A stretch of DNA of 64,000 nucleotides from DATKGN01 sp964385705 (GCA_964385705.1 CAYLQG010000001.1:3254-67253); one strand, 5' to 3'; shown: positions 7,298-16,434, numbered from the stretch's first letter. Numbers and translations are program-made. Notes: generated from the sequence alone by a model not told the origin.

Positions 7298-8098
7298 TTA
7301 TGCTATTTTTGTAATGATATCCTTAACTACCTGGACGCCGTCTTTCATAAATACGACTTTGTTATGCGATACCACATCATACGTATTAATGCTCTGGGCC
7401 GACACGATTGTGACATTAGCAATATTTCGTGCAGTTCTTGTCACATGGCCTGTTTCAGGCCCTACAACCAACAGTGTCGGTACGCTCCCGGTCAAAAGCG
7501 AGAGAGTTCTGGCCATATACTTCGTTTTCGGTTTGAGCGATGCCAGTCCGTCAACAAAAACAACATTCCCTGATTCATATTGACTCGTTAGTGCACAAGC
7601 AAGGGCCATCCGGCGCATTTTTTCCGGCATTTTCATGGAAAAATCGTGCGGTACCGGTCCGAATGTGATACCTCCGCCGACGAAAATAGGCGCTCTAATG
7701 TTGCCGTGTCGTGCACGACCCGTACCTTTTTGGCGGTAAATTTTTCTTGTAGATCCCTCAACCATACCACGGGATTTTGTTGCTGCTCCTCCTGCCCGTT
7801 GATTGGCTAAATAAACGCGGACAGCCTGGGCAATCAATTGTTTATTCATTTTTTCACCGAATACTTCAGCTGGAAGGGTCATTTTCCCTTTTGCTTTACC
7901 GTCGACATCAACTACCGTTGCATTAAGTCCGGTAATGGTTGCTTCCACTTTGACTGCTGCCAGACTCACGGTCTTTTTCTCCGGTTTTTTTGTAACAACG
8001 GCTTTTTTGACCACTTTTTTAACCACAGCTTTTTTAGCCGCTTTCACGGGTTTCGCTTTTGTAGCTTTCGTTATTTTTGTTGGTTTTTTCACTGCCAT
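7298..8098 (-). CDS. rplD: 50S ribosomal protein L4 with Lys/Ala-rich N-terminal extension
   Basis: L4 reaches the exit tunnel and in many bacteria also represses its own operon. The conserved core is present: RQKGTGRARHGNIRAPIFVGGG is the tunnel-loop signature, followed by the C-terminal alpha/beta domain. The N-terminus carries about 60 extra residues rich in Lys, Ala and Val (AVKKPTKITKATKAKPVKAA and on), resembling a histone-H1-like tail. I choose the ATG at 8098, 1 nt after the rplC stop; the ATG at 8119 inside rplC is an alternative. Length is 266 residues, longer than the usual 200-210. Confidence 0.92.
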   Translation of the reverse strand: MAVKKPTKITKATKAKPVKAAKKAVVKKVVKKAVVTKKPEKKTVSLAAVKVEATITGLNATVVDVDGKAKGKMTLPAEVFGEKMNKQLIAQAVRVYLANQRAGGAATKSRGMVEGSTRKIYRQKGTGRARHGNIRAPIFVGGGITFGPVPHDFSMKMPEKMRRMALACALTSQYESGNVVFVDGLASLKPKTKYMARTLSLLTGSVPTLLVVGPETGHVTRTARNIANVTIVSAQSINTYDVVSHNKVVFMKDGVQVVKDIITKIA

Positions 8099-8099
8099 A

Positions 8100-8720
8100 T
8101 CATGCTTCTTTCTGAACAATCACCAAGCCGTTGCAACCACCAGGAATCAACCCTTTTACTGTTAATAAATTCTTTTCATTATCAACTGCCACTACTTCAA
8201 GTCCGATAACTGTGACACGCTCGTTACCCATCCGACCTGCCATGCGCTTCCCTTTGTAGACACGTCCCGGAGTGGTTGTTTGTCCGATAGAACCCGGAGC
8301 ACGCTCACGGTCTGATGTTCCGTGCGTGCGGGGCATTCCTGCAAATCCATGCCGTTTCACAACACCTGCAAATCCTTTTCCTTTTGAAGTTCCGACTACT
8401 CTGATGGCATCGCCAACCGCAAATACGTCACCGACGCTGATCTTGGCGCCGACGGCCATCCCTTCAGGAATGGAGGCTACACGAAGTTCCCGCAAAAAAC
8501 GGGGCTTTTCTGTTAACCCCGCTTTTTTCATTAATCCTTCTTGTGCTTTCTTGATGTGTTTTCGAGTTCCGAATGCAAGTTGCAAACTTTTATATGAACC
8601 TGTGTCAATAATACCCGTGACCCAGCACGGACCGGCCTCAATAAATGTGACCGGAAGTCGTTTGCCATTCGGCATAAAAACTTGCGACTGCGACTGTTTG
8701 ATTCCAAGTAATGCGTCCAT
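8100..8720 (-). CDS. rplC: 50S ribosomal protein L3
   Basis: L3 is an early assembly protein reaching towards the peptidyl transferase centre. The 206-residue product starts MDALLGIKQSQSQVFMPNGK and has the L3 signature GFAGVVKRHGF followed by HGTSDRERAPGSIGQ and GRVYKGKRMAGRMGNERVT. The gene is first after a 274-nt gap behind rpsJ that holds a promoter and a terminator-like hairpin, so it may start its own transcription unit. Confidence 0.95.
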   Translation of the reverse strand: MDALLGIKQSQSQVFMPNGKRLPVTFIEAGPCWVTGIIDTGSYKSLQLAFGTRKHIKKAQEGLMKKAGLTEKPRFLRELRVASIPEGMAVGAKISVGDVFAVGDAIRVVGTSKGKGFAGVVKRHGFAGMPRTHGTSDRERAPGSIGQTTTPGRVYKGKRMAGRMGNERVTVIGLEVVAVDNEKNLLTVKGLIPGGCNGLVIVQKEA

Positions 8721-8746
8721 ATATAAACAAAAACAAGTTAAAATCG

Positions 8747-8752
8747 ATTATA
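8747..8752 (-). promoter_or_regulatory. Possible second -10 box upstream of rplC
   Basis: On the minus strand a TATAAT lies 26 nt before the rplC start and downstream of the terminator-like hairpin. No good -35 is visible at 16-18 nt. It could allow rplC expression when the upstream hairpin stops transcription. Confidence 0.3.
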
Positions 8753-8782
8753 CCGTGCAATTCCGATTGCAGCGTGTATAAA

Positions 8783-8807
8783 CAAAAAGCGACCTCGGTT
8801 GAGGTCG
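8783..8807 (-). terminator. Terminator-like hairpin (possible attenuator) between rpsJ and rplC
   Basis: On the minus strand GCGACCTC-type arms (CGACCTC, 4-nt AACC loop, GAGGTCG) are followed by CTTTTTGTTT. It can end the tuf-rpsJ transcript. It may also attenuate the transcript from the promoter at 8881-8909: the upstream leader segment TCTCGG (minus strand, near 8821-8826) can pair with CCGAG in the hairpin and would form an alternative structure. This is a reading by eye. Confidence 0.55.
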
Positions 8808-8880
8808 TTTTGATCTCTCATCCGAGACTTTTGATGTACCGCTACGATATAGACAAATGCATTGTCATATCAATCTGCAT

Positions 8881-8909
8881 AGTATACCAAAGTATCTCCC
8901 CTATATCAA
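8881..8909 (-). promoter_or_regulatory. Promoter in the rpsJ-rplC gap
   Basis: On the minus strand TTGATA (8909-8904), a 17-nt spacer and TATACT (8886-8881) form a near-consensus sigma-70-type promoter directed at rplC. It would give a leader of about 150 nt containing the hairpin at 8783-8807. Confidence 0.6.
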
Positions 8910-8916
8910 TATTATT

Positions 8917-8985
8917 GTCATTCTCGGGCTTGAACCGAGAATCCTTTACGAATCAAGGGTATCCCTCGACTTCGCTCGGGATGAC
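8917..8985. repeat. Dispersed intergenic repeat with inverted ends (GTCAT...ATGAC)
   Basis: The element begins GTCATTCTCGG, has an internal hairpin (TTCTCGG at 8921-8927, CCGAGAA at 8935-8941), and ends CTCGACTTCGCTCGGGATGAC. Such GTCATyCYCGRR...GGATGAC units are common intergenic repeats in many bacterial genomes. Its ends are inverted relative to each other. It lies just downstream of the rpsJ stop and could also act in 3' end formation. Confidence 0.6.
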
Positions 8986-8994
8986 CTATGAAGG

Positions 8995-9303
8995 TCACAT
9001 CTTTATCTCTACATCCACGCCGGCCGGTAGGTCCAAATGCATCAGTTGATCAATCGTCTTGTCGGTCGGCTCTATGATATCAATAAGGCGTTTGTGCGTC
9101 TTAATCATGAAATCCTCACGGCTGTTCCGATCGATGAACGGACTTCGCGCCACGTTAAAATGCTCCTTGTCCGTCGGAAGCGGCACAGGTCCTACGACCC
9201 GAGCGCCCGTCCTCACGGCGGTATCAAGAATCTTCTGACAACAATCATCAATGATTCTGCTGTCGTATGCTTTTAAACGTACTCGAATTCTTCCTTTCGG
9301 CAT
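8995..9303 (-). CDS. rpsJ: 30S ribosomal protein S10
   Basis: S10 is in the small-subunit head and, as NusE, takes part in transcription antitermination. The 102-residue product has the standard pattern: IRVRLKAYDSRIIDDCC at the N-terminus, VVGPVPLPTDKEHFNV, and SPFIDRNSREDFMIKTHKR. It follows tuf by 39 nt, the common tuf-rpsJ arrangement. No clear Shine-Dalgarno precedes the ATG. Confidence 0.96.
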   Translation of the reverse strand: MPKGRIRVRLKAYDSRIIDDCCQKILDTAVRTGARVVGPVPLPTDKEHFNVARSPFIDRNSREDFMIKTHKRLIDIIEPTDKTIDQLMHLDLPAGVDVEIKM

Positions 9304-9342
9304 TATATATTCGTTTCACACAAACGCTTACGGCAGTAAGGC

Positions 9343-10530
9343 TTATGCGATAATCTTCGTAACTACTCCAGCGCCTACCGTATGTCCACCCTCACGGAGT
9401 GCAAACCGCACGCCTTCTTCAAGAGCGACCGGAACGATAAGTTTAGCTGTCATCTTTGTTTCATCTCCCGGCATAACCATCTCGACGCCAGCGGGAAGGG
9501 TCACTTCACCGGTTACATCAGTGGTCCTTATATAGAATTGTGGCCGGTATCCTGTAAAGAACGGTGTATGTCGTCCACCCTCTTCTTTGGCAAGGATATA
9601 GATCTGTGCCTCAAATTCTGTATGCGGCTTCACCGATCCCGGCGCTGCGAGCACTTGTCCCCGCTCCACCTGGTTTTTCTCAATTCCCCGAAGAAGGACG
9701 CCGATGTTATCTCCGGCCTGACCCTCATCAAGGAGTTTTCGAAACATTTCAACTCCGGTAACGACGGTTGTCTGCGTCGGTTTGATTCCGACAATTTCCA
9801 TCGTTTCGTTGACTTTGCAGCGGCCCCGCTCGACGCGGCCGGTGACAACGGTTCCGCGGCCTTTGATTGAGAAAACATCCTCAATAGGCATAAGGAACGG
9901 TTTATCAAGATCCCGTTTCGGCTCTGGGAAGTAGCTGTCTACCGTATCCATAAGCTCCTGGATCTTGGCTTCCGCTTCCGGATCACCCTGGAGTGCTTTA
10001 AGTGCGCTTCCACGGATAACCGGAACTTTGTCTCCCGGGAAATGATACTTCGTTAAAAGCTCGCGGACTTCCATCTCGACAAGGTCGAGAAGTTCTTTGT
10101 CCTGTACCATATCGCATTTGTTCATGAAAACGATAATAGCCGGAACGTTTACCTGGTTTGCAAGTAAAATGTGTTCACGGGTCTGCGGCATAGGACCATC
10201 CGGTGCCGAGACAACGAGAATGGCGCCATCCATCTGAGCTGCTCCGGTGATCATGTTTTTGACATAATCAGCATGTCCGGGAGCATCGATGTGTGCGTAA
10301 TGTCGTTTTTCCGTCTCGTATTCTGAGTGGTGGATGTTAATCGTCACGCCCCGGGCCTTTTCCTCAGGTGCGTTATCGATTTCTTCATACTTGAGTGCTT
10401 TTGCAAAACCTTTTTTTGCAAGCACGTGGGTAATAGCTGACGTAAGGGTTGTTTTCCCATGGTCAACGTGGCCGATGGTTCCAATATTCAAATGCGGTTT
10501 GCTGCGATTAAATTTTTGCTGGTCAGCCAT
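9343..10530 (-). CDS. tuf: Elongation factor Tu
   Basis: EF-Tu delivers aminoacyl-tRNA to the ribosome in a GTP-dependent manner. The 395-residue product has the GTPase motifs GHVDHGKTTL (G1), DAPGHADYVKNM (G3), NKCD (G4) and GSALKAL (G5), followed by domains II and III with GRVERGRCKVNE and RTTDVTGEV. The start is the ATG at 10530, preceded by AAAGG. It is the first gene of the tuf-rpsJ unit and is separated from fusA by two accessory genes. Confidence 0.97.
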   Translation of the reverse strand: MADQQKFNRSKPHLNIGTIGHVDHGKTTLTSAITHVLAKKGFAKALKYEEIDNAPEEKARGVTINIHHSEYETEKRHYAHIDAPGHADYVKNMITGAAQMDGAILVVSAPDGPMPQTREHILLANQVNVPAIIVFMNKCDMVQDKELLDLVEMEVRELLTKYHFPGDKVPVIRGSALKALQGDPEAEAKIQELMDTVDSYFPEPKRDLDKPFLMPIEDVFSIKGRGTVVTGRVERGRCKVNETMEIVGIKPTQTTVVTGVEMFRKLLDEGQAGDNIGVLLRGIEKNQVERGQVLAAPGSVKPHTEFEAQIYILAKEEGGRHTPFFTGYRPQFYIRTTDVTGEVTLPAGVEMVMPGDETKMTAKLIVPVALEEGVRFALREGGHTVGAGVVTKIIA

Positions 10531-10852
10531 AACTGCCTTTCTAGAAGCGCTTTACCGATCTTTGATCGGGATTAGCGATTCTTGATCCACCAGTAAACGC
10601 TCTGTGAGCCGCTCTACGAATAGTAGGTAAGGCGAACAGTAAGTAACGGCGGACAACTATTTGTTAATAAATACCAATACAGACAAATCACCTCATAAAC
10701 TCATCATCTAAATCAGGTAATAATGAGTTGTGAGATGATTCGGTACGGGTATTTTAACATCCGGTTTAGATTTGCGCAAGAAGGGAATGAGGTAAAATTA
10801 GTATTTACAAACAACTTCGTTTATCTCTATTAATAAACGGATACTACGATTA
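10531..10852 (-). other. Gene-free stretch: long tuf leader
   Basis: These 322 nt hold no credible ORF. A promoter lies at 10751-10779 and gives a leader of about 210 nt. The leader contains several inverted repeats, among them AATCATCT (minus strand, upstream) with AGATGAT about 35 nt later, and CCGATC...GATCGG near the tuf start. I did not recognise a known RNA family here. Confidence 0.5.
10751..10779 (-). promoter_or_regulatory. Promoter upstream of tuf
   Basis: On the minus strand TTGCGC (10779-10774), a 17-nt spacer and TAAAAT (10756-10751) form a plausible sigma-70-type promoter pointing to tuf. Confidence 0.5.
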
Positions 10853-12016
10853 TTAATAATTTTCCCCAACATGCGGATCCAAATGGAGTACAAATGACCT
10901 GTCTTCATAAGAGGGTGTGTCACCTTCCTGAAAAGAAGTATATTTAGGAGCACCGGTAGTTGTTCTATTTATTACCCCTGAATTTGTTAATGTCTGTGCG
11001 GTGATGGTAAAATCGTCGACCTTCCAATTATCCAGGTTTGGATTAATAACTAATGCCATAGTGCGGAAGGCAGCTTCAATCATAGCGTTTGATAACACCG
11101 AATTTGGGTACGTTTCCTCTTTAAAGCGCGTCTTAACTTCTAACACACTCGTAACCATATCAAAGGATTCGACAAATAAATCCACTTTTCGTTGATCATC
11201 CGGAGATAATTGCGGATATTCACTCGGATCCAATGGGAGTTTATCTTTAAAATAAGCTTCGTAGATTGTTCTATCGCCAGTTGTATTAAGACACATCCAT
11301 GCAAATATGTGTTTTGCATTCAACCTTCTGGTTGGATCATCACTTGCAAAAGCTTCACGCGCTACTGCGGTATAATCTAATATAATTTCGCGGGCCTGAT
11401 CTGTATAATTATCCAGACTCACGTGTGAATTTCTATTATTTACTGTCTCCTCAACCAGTTTTTGGATATTCCTTAAATTAGTAGTAAATTGCTCTTTTTG
11501 TAAACGTTGATCAAGATAATGCTCATCAACAGCAGCTCCGATAACAGTCGGCTCCATAAAAAAACCAAAACCGGTTGACACCAAAGACCATGCTGCGTTT
11601 CTCGCAGTATCATAGAATACTAGCTTAAGGAACGCACGTCGTGCTGCTCCAAACTTACCCAACTCTTCAATTTTCTCTTGATCAAATGCGTTCTCTTTAA
11701 AGCTATGATACGAATGGCGCGTCAGAATTGCCCCCGTAACTATTCCGAACCCTAATGGGGTATAGGTCAGTGTTGCTTTAACATCGTTAGGAGTATCACC
11801 TCTCGGGAAGTACTTAGTTTCTTGATATAAAAAATTTTTATCACCGTGTAAGATCAGATCTGTTGCATAAGCAGCACCAACGACTTCCAAGCCGACAAGA
11901 GGTAACAGTACTTCTAAAAAAAGCTCTGCTTCTGAAGAGCTATAACGATCAGCTTCGTCCGAGATATATTTTTTTACTGATGATATGCCTTTTCTAATTT
12001 GTTCCGCAGCCACCAT
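10853..12016 (-). CDS. Uncharacterised protein with hydrophobic N-terminal half
   Basis: The 387-residue product is not recognised. The N-terminal half has hydrophobic stretches (LFLEVLLPLVGLEVVGAAY near residues 32-50, GFGIVTGAIL near 93, and LVSTGFGFFMEPTVIGAAV near 145), with a charged helical region between, so it may associate with membranes. The C-terminal half (residues 180-387) looks soluble. A TATAAT on the minus strand ends 10 nt before the ATG and there is no Shine-Dalgarno, so the mRNA may be leaderless. It lies between tuf and the GT-like gene. Confidence 0.6.
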   Translation of the reverse strand: MVAAEQIRKGISSVKKYISDEADRYSSSEAELFLEVLLPLVGLEVVGAAYATDLILHGDKNFLYQETKYFPRGDTPNDVKATLTYTPLGFGIVTGAILTRHSYHSFKENAFDQEKIEELGKFGAARRAFLKLVFYDTARNAAWSLVSTGFGFFMEPTVIGAAVDEHYLDQRLQKEQFTTNLRNIQKLVEETVNNRNSHVSLDNYTDQAREIILDYTAVAREAFASDDPTRRLNAKHIFAWMCLNTTGDRTIYEAYFKDKLPLDPSEYPQLSPDDQRKVDLFVESFDMVTSVLEVKTRFKEETYPNSVLSNAMIEAAFRTMALVINPNLDNWKVDDFTITAQTLTNSGVINRTTTGAPKYTSFQEGDTPSYEDRSFVLHLDPHVGENY

Positions 12017-12171
12017 ATTAAATGCAATTATATACTATAAGCTTATTTAACACAACGGCGAGCCTGTGATTTGTGGTTTATCTTCGGTTATCCGCTGCCG
12101 TGGTGCGCTTTATTTGGCGATGATTATCTCCTGAATATTAGAGGCACTTTGATAACGTTCATGACGGTTAA

Positions 12172-14184
12172 TTAGTCGATATGCAAATTATGTTCTAATA
12201 AAAATGCTTTTATTGCGCGCAGTGTTATGATCGATTCACTCATCTCCTCTGACGGATAAATAAAATCATATTGAAGAACGCTTTGAACTATATCATGCGT
12301 GTCCACTCCCCGTTTGTATTCTTCTCTCACAAATTCTGCTACTTCGGGAAAGTGTTGTAAGAACGGTTCGATGAAAACCCTGTCATTTTCAGTTATTTCG
12401 CGATGGGTAGCAATCGATTCTACTGCCCTGGTAACACGTTCCTCTCTCAGGCGGAGTTTCGCCTTCTCGAGCAATTTTTCTTTATGATATATCTGTGAAT
12501 ATCTTGAAGATTTATCGATGGATGTTCCGTTTAAAAATTCATGCGATAGTAATGATTTTGTGTACACTATATACTCTGTCGTTTCTTCAGGTATGACAAA
12601 ATCCGTTCGGATATCACGGATAAAATTCTTCCAATAAAATAACTGACGGAGTAAATATTTTGAAAAATCCTGCATTTCGCGTTCTGATCCGAATTCACCC
12701 GCTCTGCCGGATGAAAATTGCATCGGATATTCGTGAGTTATCCAATACCGAGTGTTTTCCATAACTTTTTTGAAGAATAATAATGATCCTACGTTCCCGG
12801 ATGCATCCGCTTTATCTAATAAGGGCATAATTTCCGGAATATCATGAGTCACAATTTTTCTCCATAATTTTAATTCATCTCCAAAAAACTTACGCACATA
12901 ACGGGGATCGGTCTCCCAAACATCATCGACGTCATCGCGTAATAAACGCTCCTTATCATGTTGGTTTGAAATTCTATTATTAAAATCTAACCGCTCTCCA
13001 ACGACCGCGTGCAAAATTCTATTTGATTGACTGTTATACCCTGCTTCTCTCGCTAACCGGATGACCTCGGGATATAGCACGTTTACAGTTCTGTATGCTT
13101 CCCGTCGTATAAACTGAAATCGTAATTCTGCGTCAGTTTTTACTATAACATCCCCCGTATTCCTCACCCGGTCAACTCTGTATACCTCGCCGCTGTGCCC
13201 CATGTGTCCGCGGAATATTCTCTCTAAAGCTCCTGAAACGGCATAATCTTCATTGGCCCCGTGAACCGTTAACGCATGCACCACTTCGGGGTGCTTAAAC
13301 GCCGATAATCGTCCGCTCATGGTCGGAGTGCCCGCGGAATATGTCCCATTGATAATGGTAGCTATCTCACCCGCATATTTGTGAGCCCGGTACGCCTCTA
13401 TTGAAGATAATACATCCCGTGAAGCGTCCTTTCCTTCAATATATCCTTCATGAACCCCGGGAGCGATATCCCACTCGCTTATATTTGCCTGTATTTGTTT
13501 ATCCTGAAATAGTTTGTCAAGATTGTGTATATGATGAGCCGTCAACATGGTATCAATATCCTGCAAATGAATAATACAATCGTCTTCAGCGAGATCCTTC
13601 GCATGAAATGAGTCCGCTAAATCAAGTAAATATCTTCTCAGCATACCGAAATTTTTCTGGGAAGAATTTACCAATACATAATCAAATCGAATCCGTAGTT
13701 TATGATTCTTGTTAATTTGTTTCGATAATTGTATATATTCATCCGAAATTCCAATCCCTCTCATTCCCTCATAATTGTGTTCCTGCAATAAAGATAGGTA
13801 CTGTGCCGTACGGATATTTTCCGGAATAGGGGTATTACCCAATCCATCATCTCCATACCTGCCGAAATAATGCGCGATGCTATCCCGATTCTCATTAATT
13901 AATAAAATCACTCCTATATCCCCTTTTACTCCTTTCTGCTCATCTAGCTGACGGAGAAATGAAAATAAATACAAATTATTCATCTCAGCTTGCACGGGGG
14001 CAACGATTATATTGCGGGTTTCACGGGAAAATAGTACATCGGACGACTCTGCGATAATTCTCCTGAATCCCCAGGGTTCGCGCGTATCATAATCCGCATA
14101 GGATAACGGAACTTCCGGAACGGATTCATACGCATCCCTTCTCTCTCTGACCAATGAATCTATATCACCCTCAACCATATACAT
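12172..14184 (-). CDS. Large uncharacterised protein with GT-A glycosyltransferase-like motifs
   Basis: The 670-residue product is not a clear member of a named family. By eye its first 330 residues follow a GT-A (family 2 type) order: a first beta strand (RNIIVAPVQAEMNN, about 57-70), a second (GVILLINENRD, 91-101), the stretch DYVLVNSSQKNFGMLRR (168-184), then DDCIIHLQDIDTML (201-214) with an Asp-Ile-Asp at 209-211 in the place of the DxD metal site, and GTYSAGTPTMSG followed by HGANEDYAVSGALERIF (309-324), which resembles the ED motif region. The C-terminal half is helical and unassigned. No signal peptide or membrane segment is evident. The start could also be the ATG two codons later. 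Confidence 0.6.
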   Translation of the reverse strand: MYMVEGDIDSLVRERRDAYESVPEVPLSYADYDTREPWGFRRIIAESSDVLFSRETRNIIVAPVQAEMNNLYLFSFLRQLDEQKGVKGDIGVILLINENRDSIAHYFGRYGDDGLGNTPIPENIRTAQYLSLLQEHNYEGMRGIGISDEYIQLSKQINKNHKLRIRFDYVLVNSSQKNFGMLRRYLLDLADSFHAKDLAEDDCIIHLQDIDTMLTAHHIHNLDKLFQDKQIQANISEWDIAPGVHEGYIEGKDASRDVLSSIEAYRAHKYAGEIATIINGTYSAGTPTMSGRLSAFKHPEVVHALTVHGANEDYAVSGALERIFRGHMGHSGEVYRVDRVRNTGDVIVKTDAELRFQFIRREAYRTVNVLYPEVIRLAREAGYNSQSNRILHAVVGERLDFNNRISNQHDKERLLRDDVDDVWETDPRYVRKFFGDELKLWRKIVTHDIPEIMPLLDKADASGNVGSLLFFKKVMENTRYWITHEYPMQFSSGRAGEFGSEREMQDFSKYLLRQLFYWKNFIRDIRTDFVIPEETTEYIVYTKSLLSHEFLNGTSIDKSSRYSQIYHKEKLLEKAKLRLREERVTRAVESIATHREITENDRVFIEPFLQHFPEVAEFVREEYKRGVDTHDIVQSVLQYDFIYPSEEMSESIITLRAIKAFLLEHNLHID

Positions 14185-14254
14185 AGTTAGTATAGCAATG
14201 TTGAGGGATATACATGCAAAATATACAAACGGGATGAAAGAACTGAGGCGTTAT

Positions 14255-16393
14255 TTAATTCTGCTGTCCCCTGTTATCAGCACCTGTAGTGCGACCTTCT
14301 TTGGCGATGATCTTTTCCTGAATGTTCCGCGGCACTTCTTCGTAGTGACTGGGCTCCATATAATAGGTAGCCCGACCTTTGGACATGCTCCGGAGAGATG
14401 TGGCATAACCGGAAAGCTCAGCCAGTGGAACCAAGGCGACGATGACCGTCACGTGTCCACGCTTCGTTGTTCCCTGGATTTGTGATCGTTTTGCGCCCAA
14501 GTCTCCGATGATATCTCCCATAAACTCATCAGGTGTCGTCACTTCGACCTTCATAATGGGCTCTAGGATGGTCGGTTGTGCCTGGCGGGCAGCATTCTGG
14601 AATGCCATAGATCCTGCGATCTTGAAAGCGACCTCGGACGAGTCGACATCATGGTACGATCCGTCGTAAAGCGTTATTTTGGCATCAACGACCGGATAAC
14701 CTGCCACTACGCCATTCTCCATCGCTTCTTTGACACCCTTTTCAATTGGCGCGATAAACTCACGCGGGATTGCTCCGCCTTTAATTGCATCGACGAATTC
14801 AAATCCTTCACCCCGGCCTTTGGGTTCAATACGAACGAGCGCGTGACCGTATTGCCCACGGCCTCCTGATTGTCTTATATATTTCCCCTCACCCTCGGCA
14901 TTAATCTTGATTGTTTCTTTGTAGGCGACTTGCGGGGCGCCGACATTGGCGTCAACTTTAAATTCCCGCTTCATACGGTCGACCAAAATCTCAAGGTGCA
15001 GCTCGCCCATTCCCCAGATAATGGTCTGATTCGTCTCCTGATTTGATTTAATTTTGAACGTCGGATCCTCTTCGGCGAGCCTTTGGAGCGCATAGCCCAT
15101 CTTCTCAAGATCATTTTTCGTCTTGGGTTCGATAGCAAGGGATATAACCGGCTCCGGGAAAGTAATCTTCTCAAGGACGATCGGCTTATCTTCTGAACAG
15201 ATGGTGTCACCGGTGATCGTATCCTTAAATCCGACGACCGCAACGATTTCTCCGGCATATGCTTCTTTTATCTCTTCACGCTGGTTGGCGTGCATGAGGA
15301 GAAGCCGTCCCACGCGCTCTTTCAGGCCTTTTGTCGAGTTGTATGCATACGAACCTGACTCAAGTTTGCCGGAATAAATACGGACATAGGTAAGTTTTCC
15401 GACGTGGGGATCAATCTGGATTTTGAATGCGAGCCCTGAAAGTGGCGCTTCCTTCGTCCGTTTCAATTCAACTTTTTCATTTGTCCTCGGATCAGTTCCA
15501 CCAACAGGCGGAAGATCGAGAGGCGACGGAAGATAATCAACAACAGCGTCAAGAAGCGGCTGAACACCTTTATTACGGAGACTTGTCCCAGCATAAATCG
15601 GCACGAGTTTGTAGGCGATGACTGCGCGGCGAAGTGCGGCTTTGAGCTCTTCCATGGTCGGCTCCGTACCGTTTAAATATTTTTCAAGAAGCGCGTCGTC
15701 GGTTTCTGCAATTTTCTCGACCAGATCGTGACGGCTCTTTGTAACTTCGTCTTTGAGATCCGCGGGGATTTCAACTTCTTCTGCGTGTGATCCCAAATCA
15801 TCACTGTTCCATACGTATGCCTTAAGAGGAAGAAGGTCAACGATACCTTTAAATGTATTTTCCCGACCGATTGGAACGACCATAATCGCGGGATTAGCGC
15901 CGAGTCGGTCGATAATAGATTGTATGGTTGCGCGGAAATCAGCGCCGACCTTATCCATTTTATTGATAAAGCAAATACGAGGAACTGCATATTTATCCGC
16001 CTGATGCCAAACGGTTTCGGATTGCGACTGTACGCCTTCCTCTGCATCAAGGACGGTGATACCCCCGTCAAGAACCCTCAAGGACCGCTCAACTTCTGCG
16101 GTAAAGTCGACGTGTCCGGGAGTATCAATGATGTTGAAACGGTATCCTTTCCAGAACGTCGTGGTGGCTGCTGAAACGATGGTAATTCCCCGCTCGCGCT
16201 CCTGCTCCATCCAGTCCATTTGTGTCGTCCCCTCATCGATGTCTCCGATTTTGTAGGTCCGGCCTGTGTAGTAGAGAATCCGCTCGGTTGTAGTGGTTTT
16301 CCCGGCATCAATGTGCGCGATAACGCCAATGTTCCGGACTTTATCAAGCGGTACATCGCGTTCTTCTGTTAATGTTGTTTGCGGAGATGCCAT
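14255..16393 (-). CDS. fusA: Elongation factor G
   Basis: EF-G drives translocation on the ribosome. The 712-residue product has G1 AHIDAGKTTTTERILYYTG, switch II DTPGHVDF, NKMD (G4), the G' region, domain II with the FKIQIDPHVGKL segment, and domain IV with the loop around GRGQYGHALV, ending in the domain V part (MSKGRATYYMEPSHYEEVP). Length and all domains are normal. It is transcribed alone, away from rpsG and tuf, from its own promoter through a hairpin-bearing leader. Confidence 0.97.
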   Translation of the reverse strand: MASPQTTLTEERDVPLDKVRNIGVIAHIDAGKTTTTERILYYTGRTYKIGDIDEGTTQMDWMEQERERGITIVSAATTTFWKGYRFNIIDTPGHVDFTAEVERSLRVLDGGITVLDAEEGVQSQSETVWHQADKYAVPRICFINKMDKVGADFRATIQSIIDRLGANPAIMVVPIGRENTFKGIVDLLPLKAYVWNSDDLGSHAEEVEIPADLKDEVTKSRHDLVEKIAETDDALLEKYLNGTEPTMEELKAALRRAVIAYKLVPIYAGTSLRNKGVQPLLDAVVDYLPSPLDLPPVGGTDPRTNEKVELKRTKEAPLSGLAFKIQIDPHVGKLTYVRIYSGKLESGSYAYNSTKGLKERVGRLLLMHANQREEIKEAYAGEIVAVVGFKDTITGDTICSEDKPIVLEKITFPEPVISLAIEPKTKNDLEKMGYALQRLAEEDPTFKIKSNQETNQTIIWGMGELHLEILVDRMKREFKVDANVGAPQVAYKETIKINAEGEGKYIRQSGGRGQYGHALVRIEPKGRGEGFEFVDAIKGGAIPREFIAPIEKGVKEAMENGVVAGYPVVDAKITLYDGSYHDVDSSEVAFKIAGSMAFQNAARQAQPTILEPIMKVEVTTPDEFMGDIIGDLGAKRSQIQGTTKRGHVTVIVALVPLAELSGYATSLRSMSKGRATYYMEPSHYEEVPRNIQEKIIAKEGRTTGADNRGQQN

Positions 16394-16404
16394 ACGTAAT
16401 TAAT

Positions 16405-16434
16405 AAAAAAACTGCCCCACATCTGCGGTAGCAG
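16405..16434 (-). terminator. Terminator-like hairpin in the fusA leader
   Basis: On the minus strand a GC-rich imperfect hairpin (CTGCTACCGCA...TGGGGCAG, 16434-16412) is followed at once by a run of seven T. It starts only about 10 nt after the expected transcription start and ends 11 nt before the fusA ATG. It could attenuate fusA or, when folded, control access to the start. Confidence 0.5.

Noticed and set aside
8921..8941. Stem with a 7-nt TTCAAGC loop resembling a tRNA T-arm (minus strand)
   Set aside because: No acceptor, D or anticodon arms flank it; the sequence is part of a dispersed GTCAT...ATGAC repeat.
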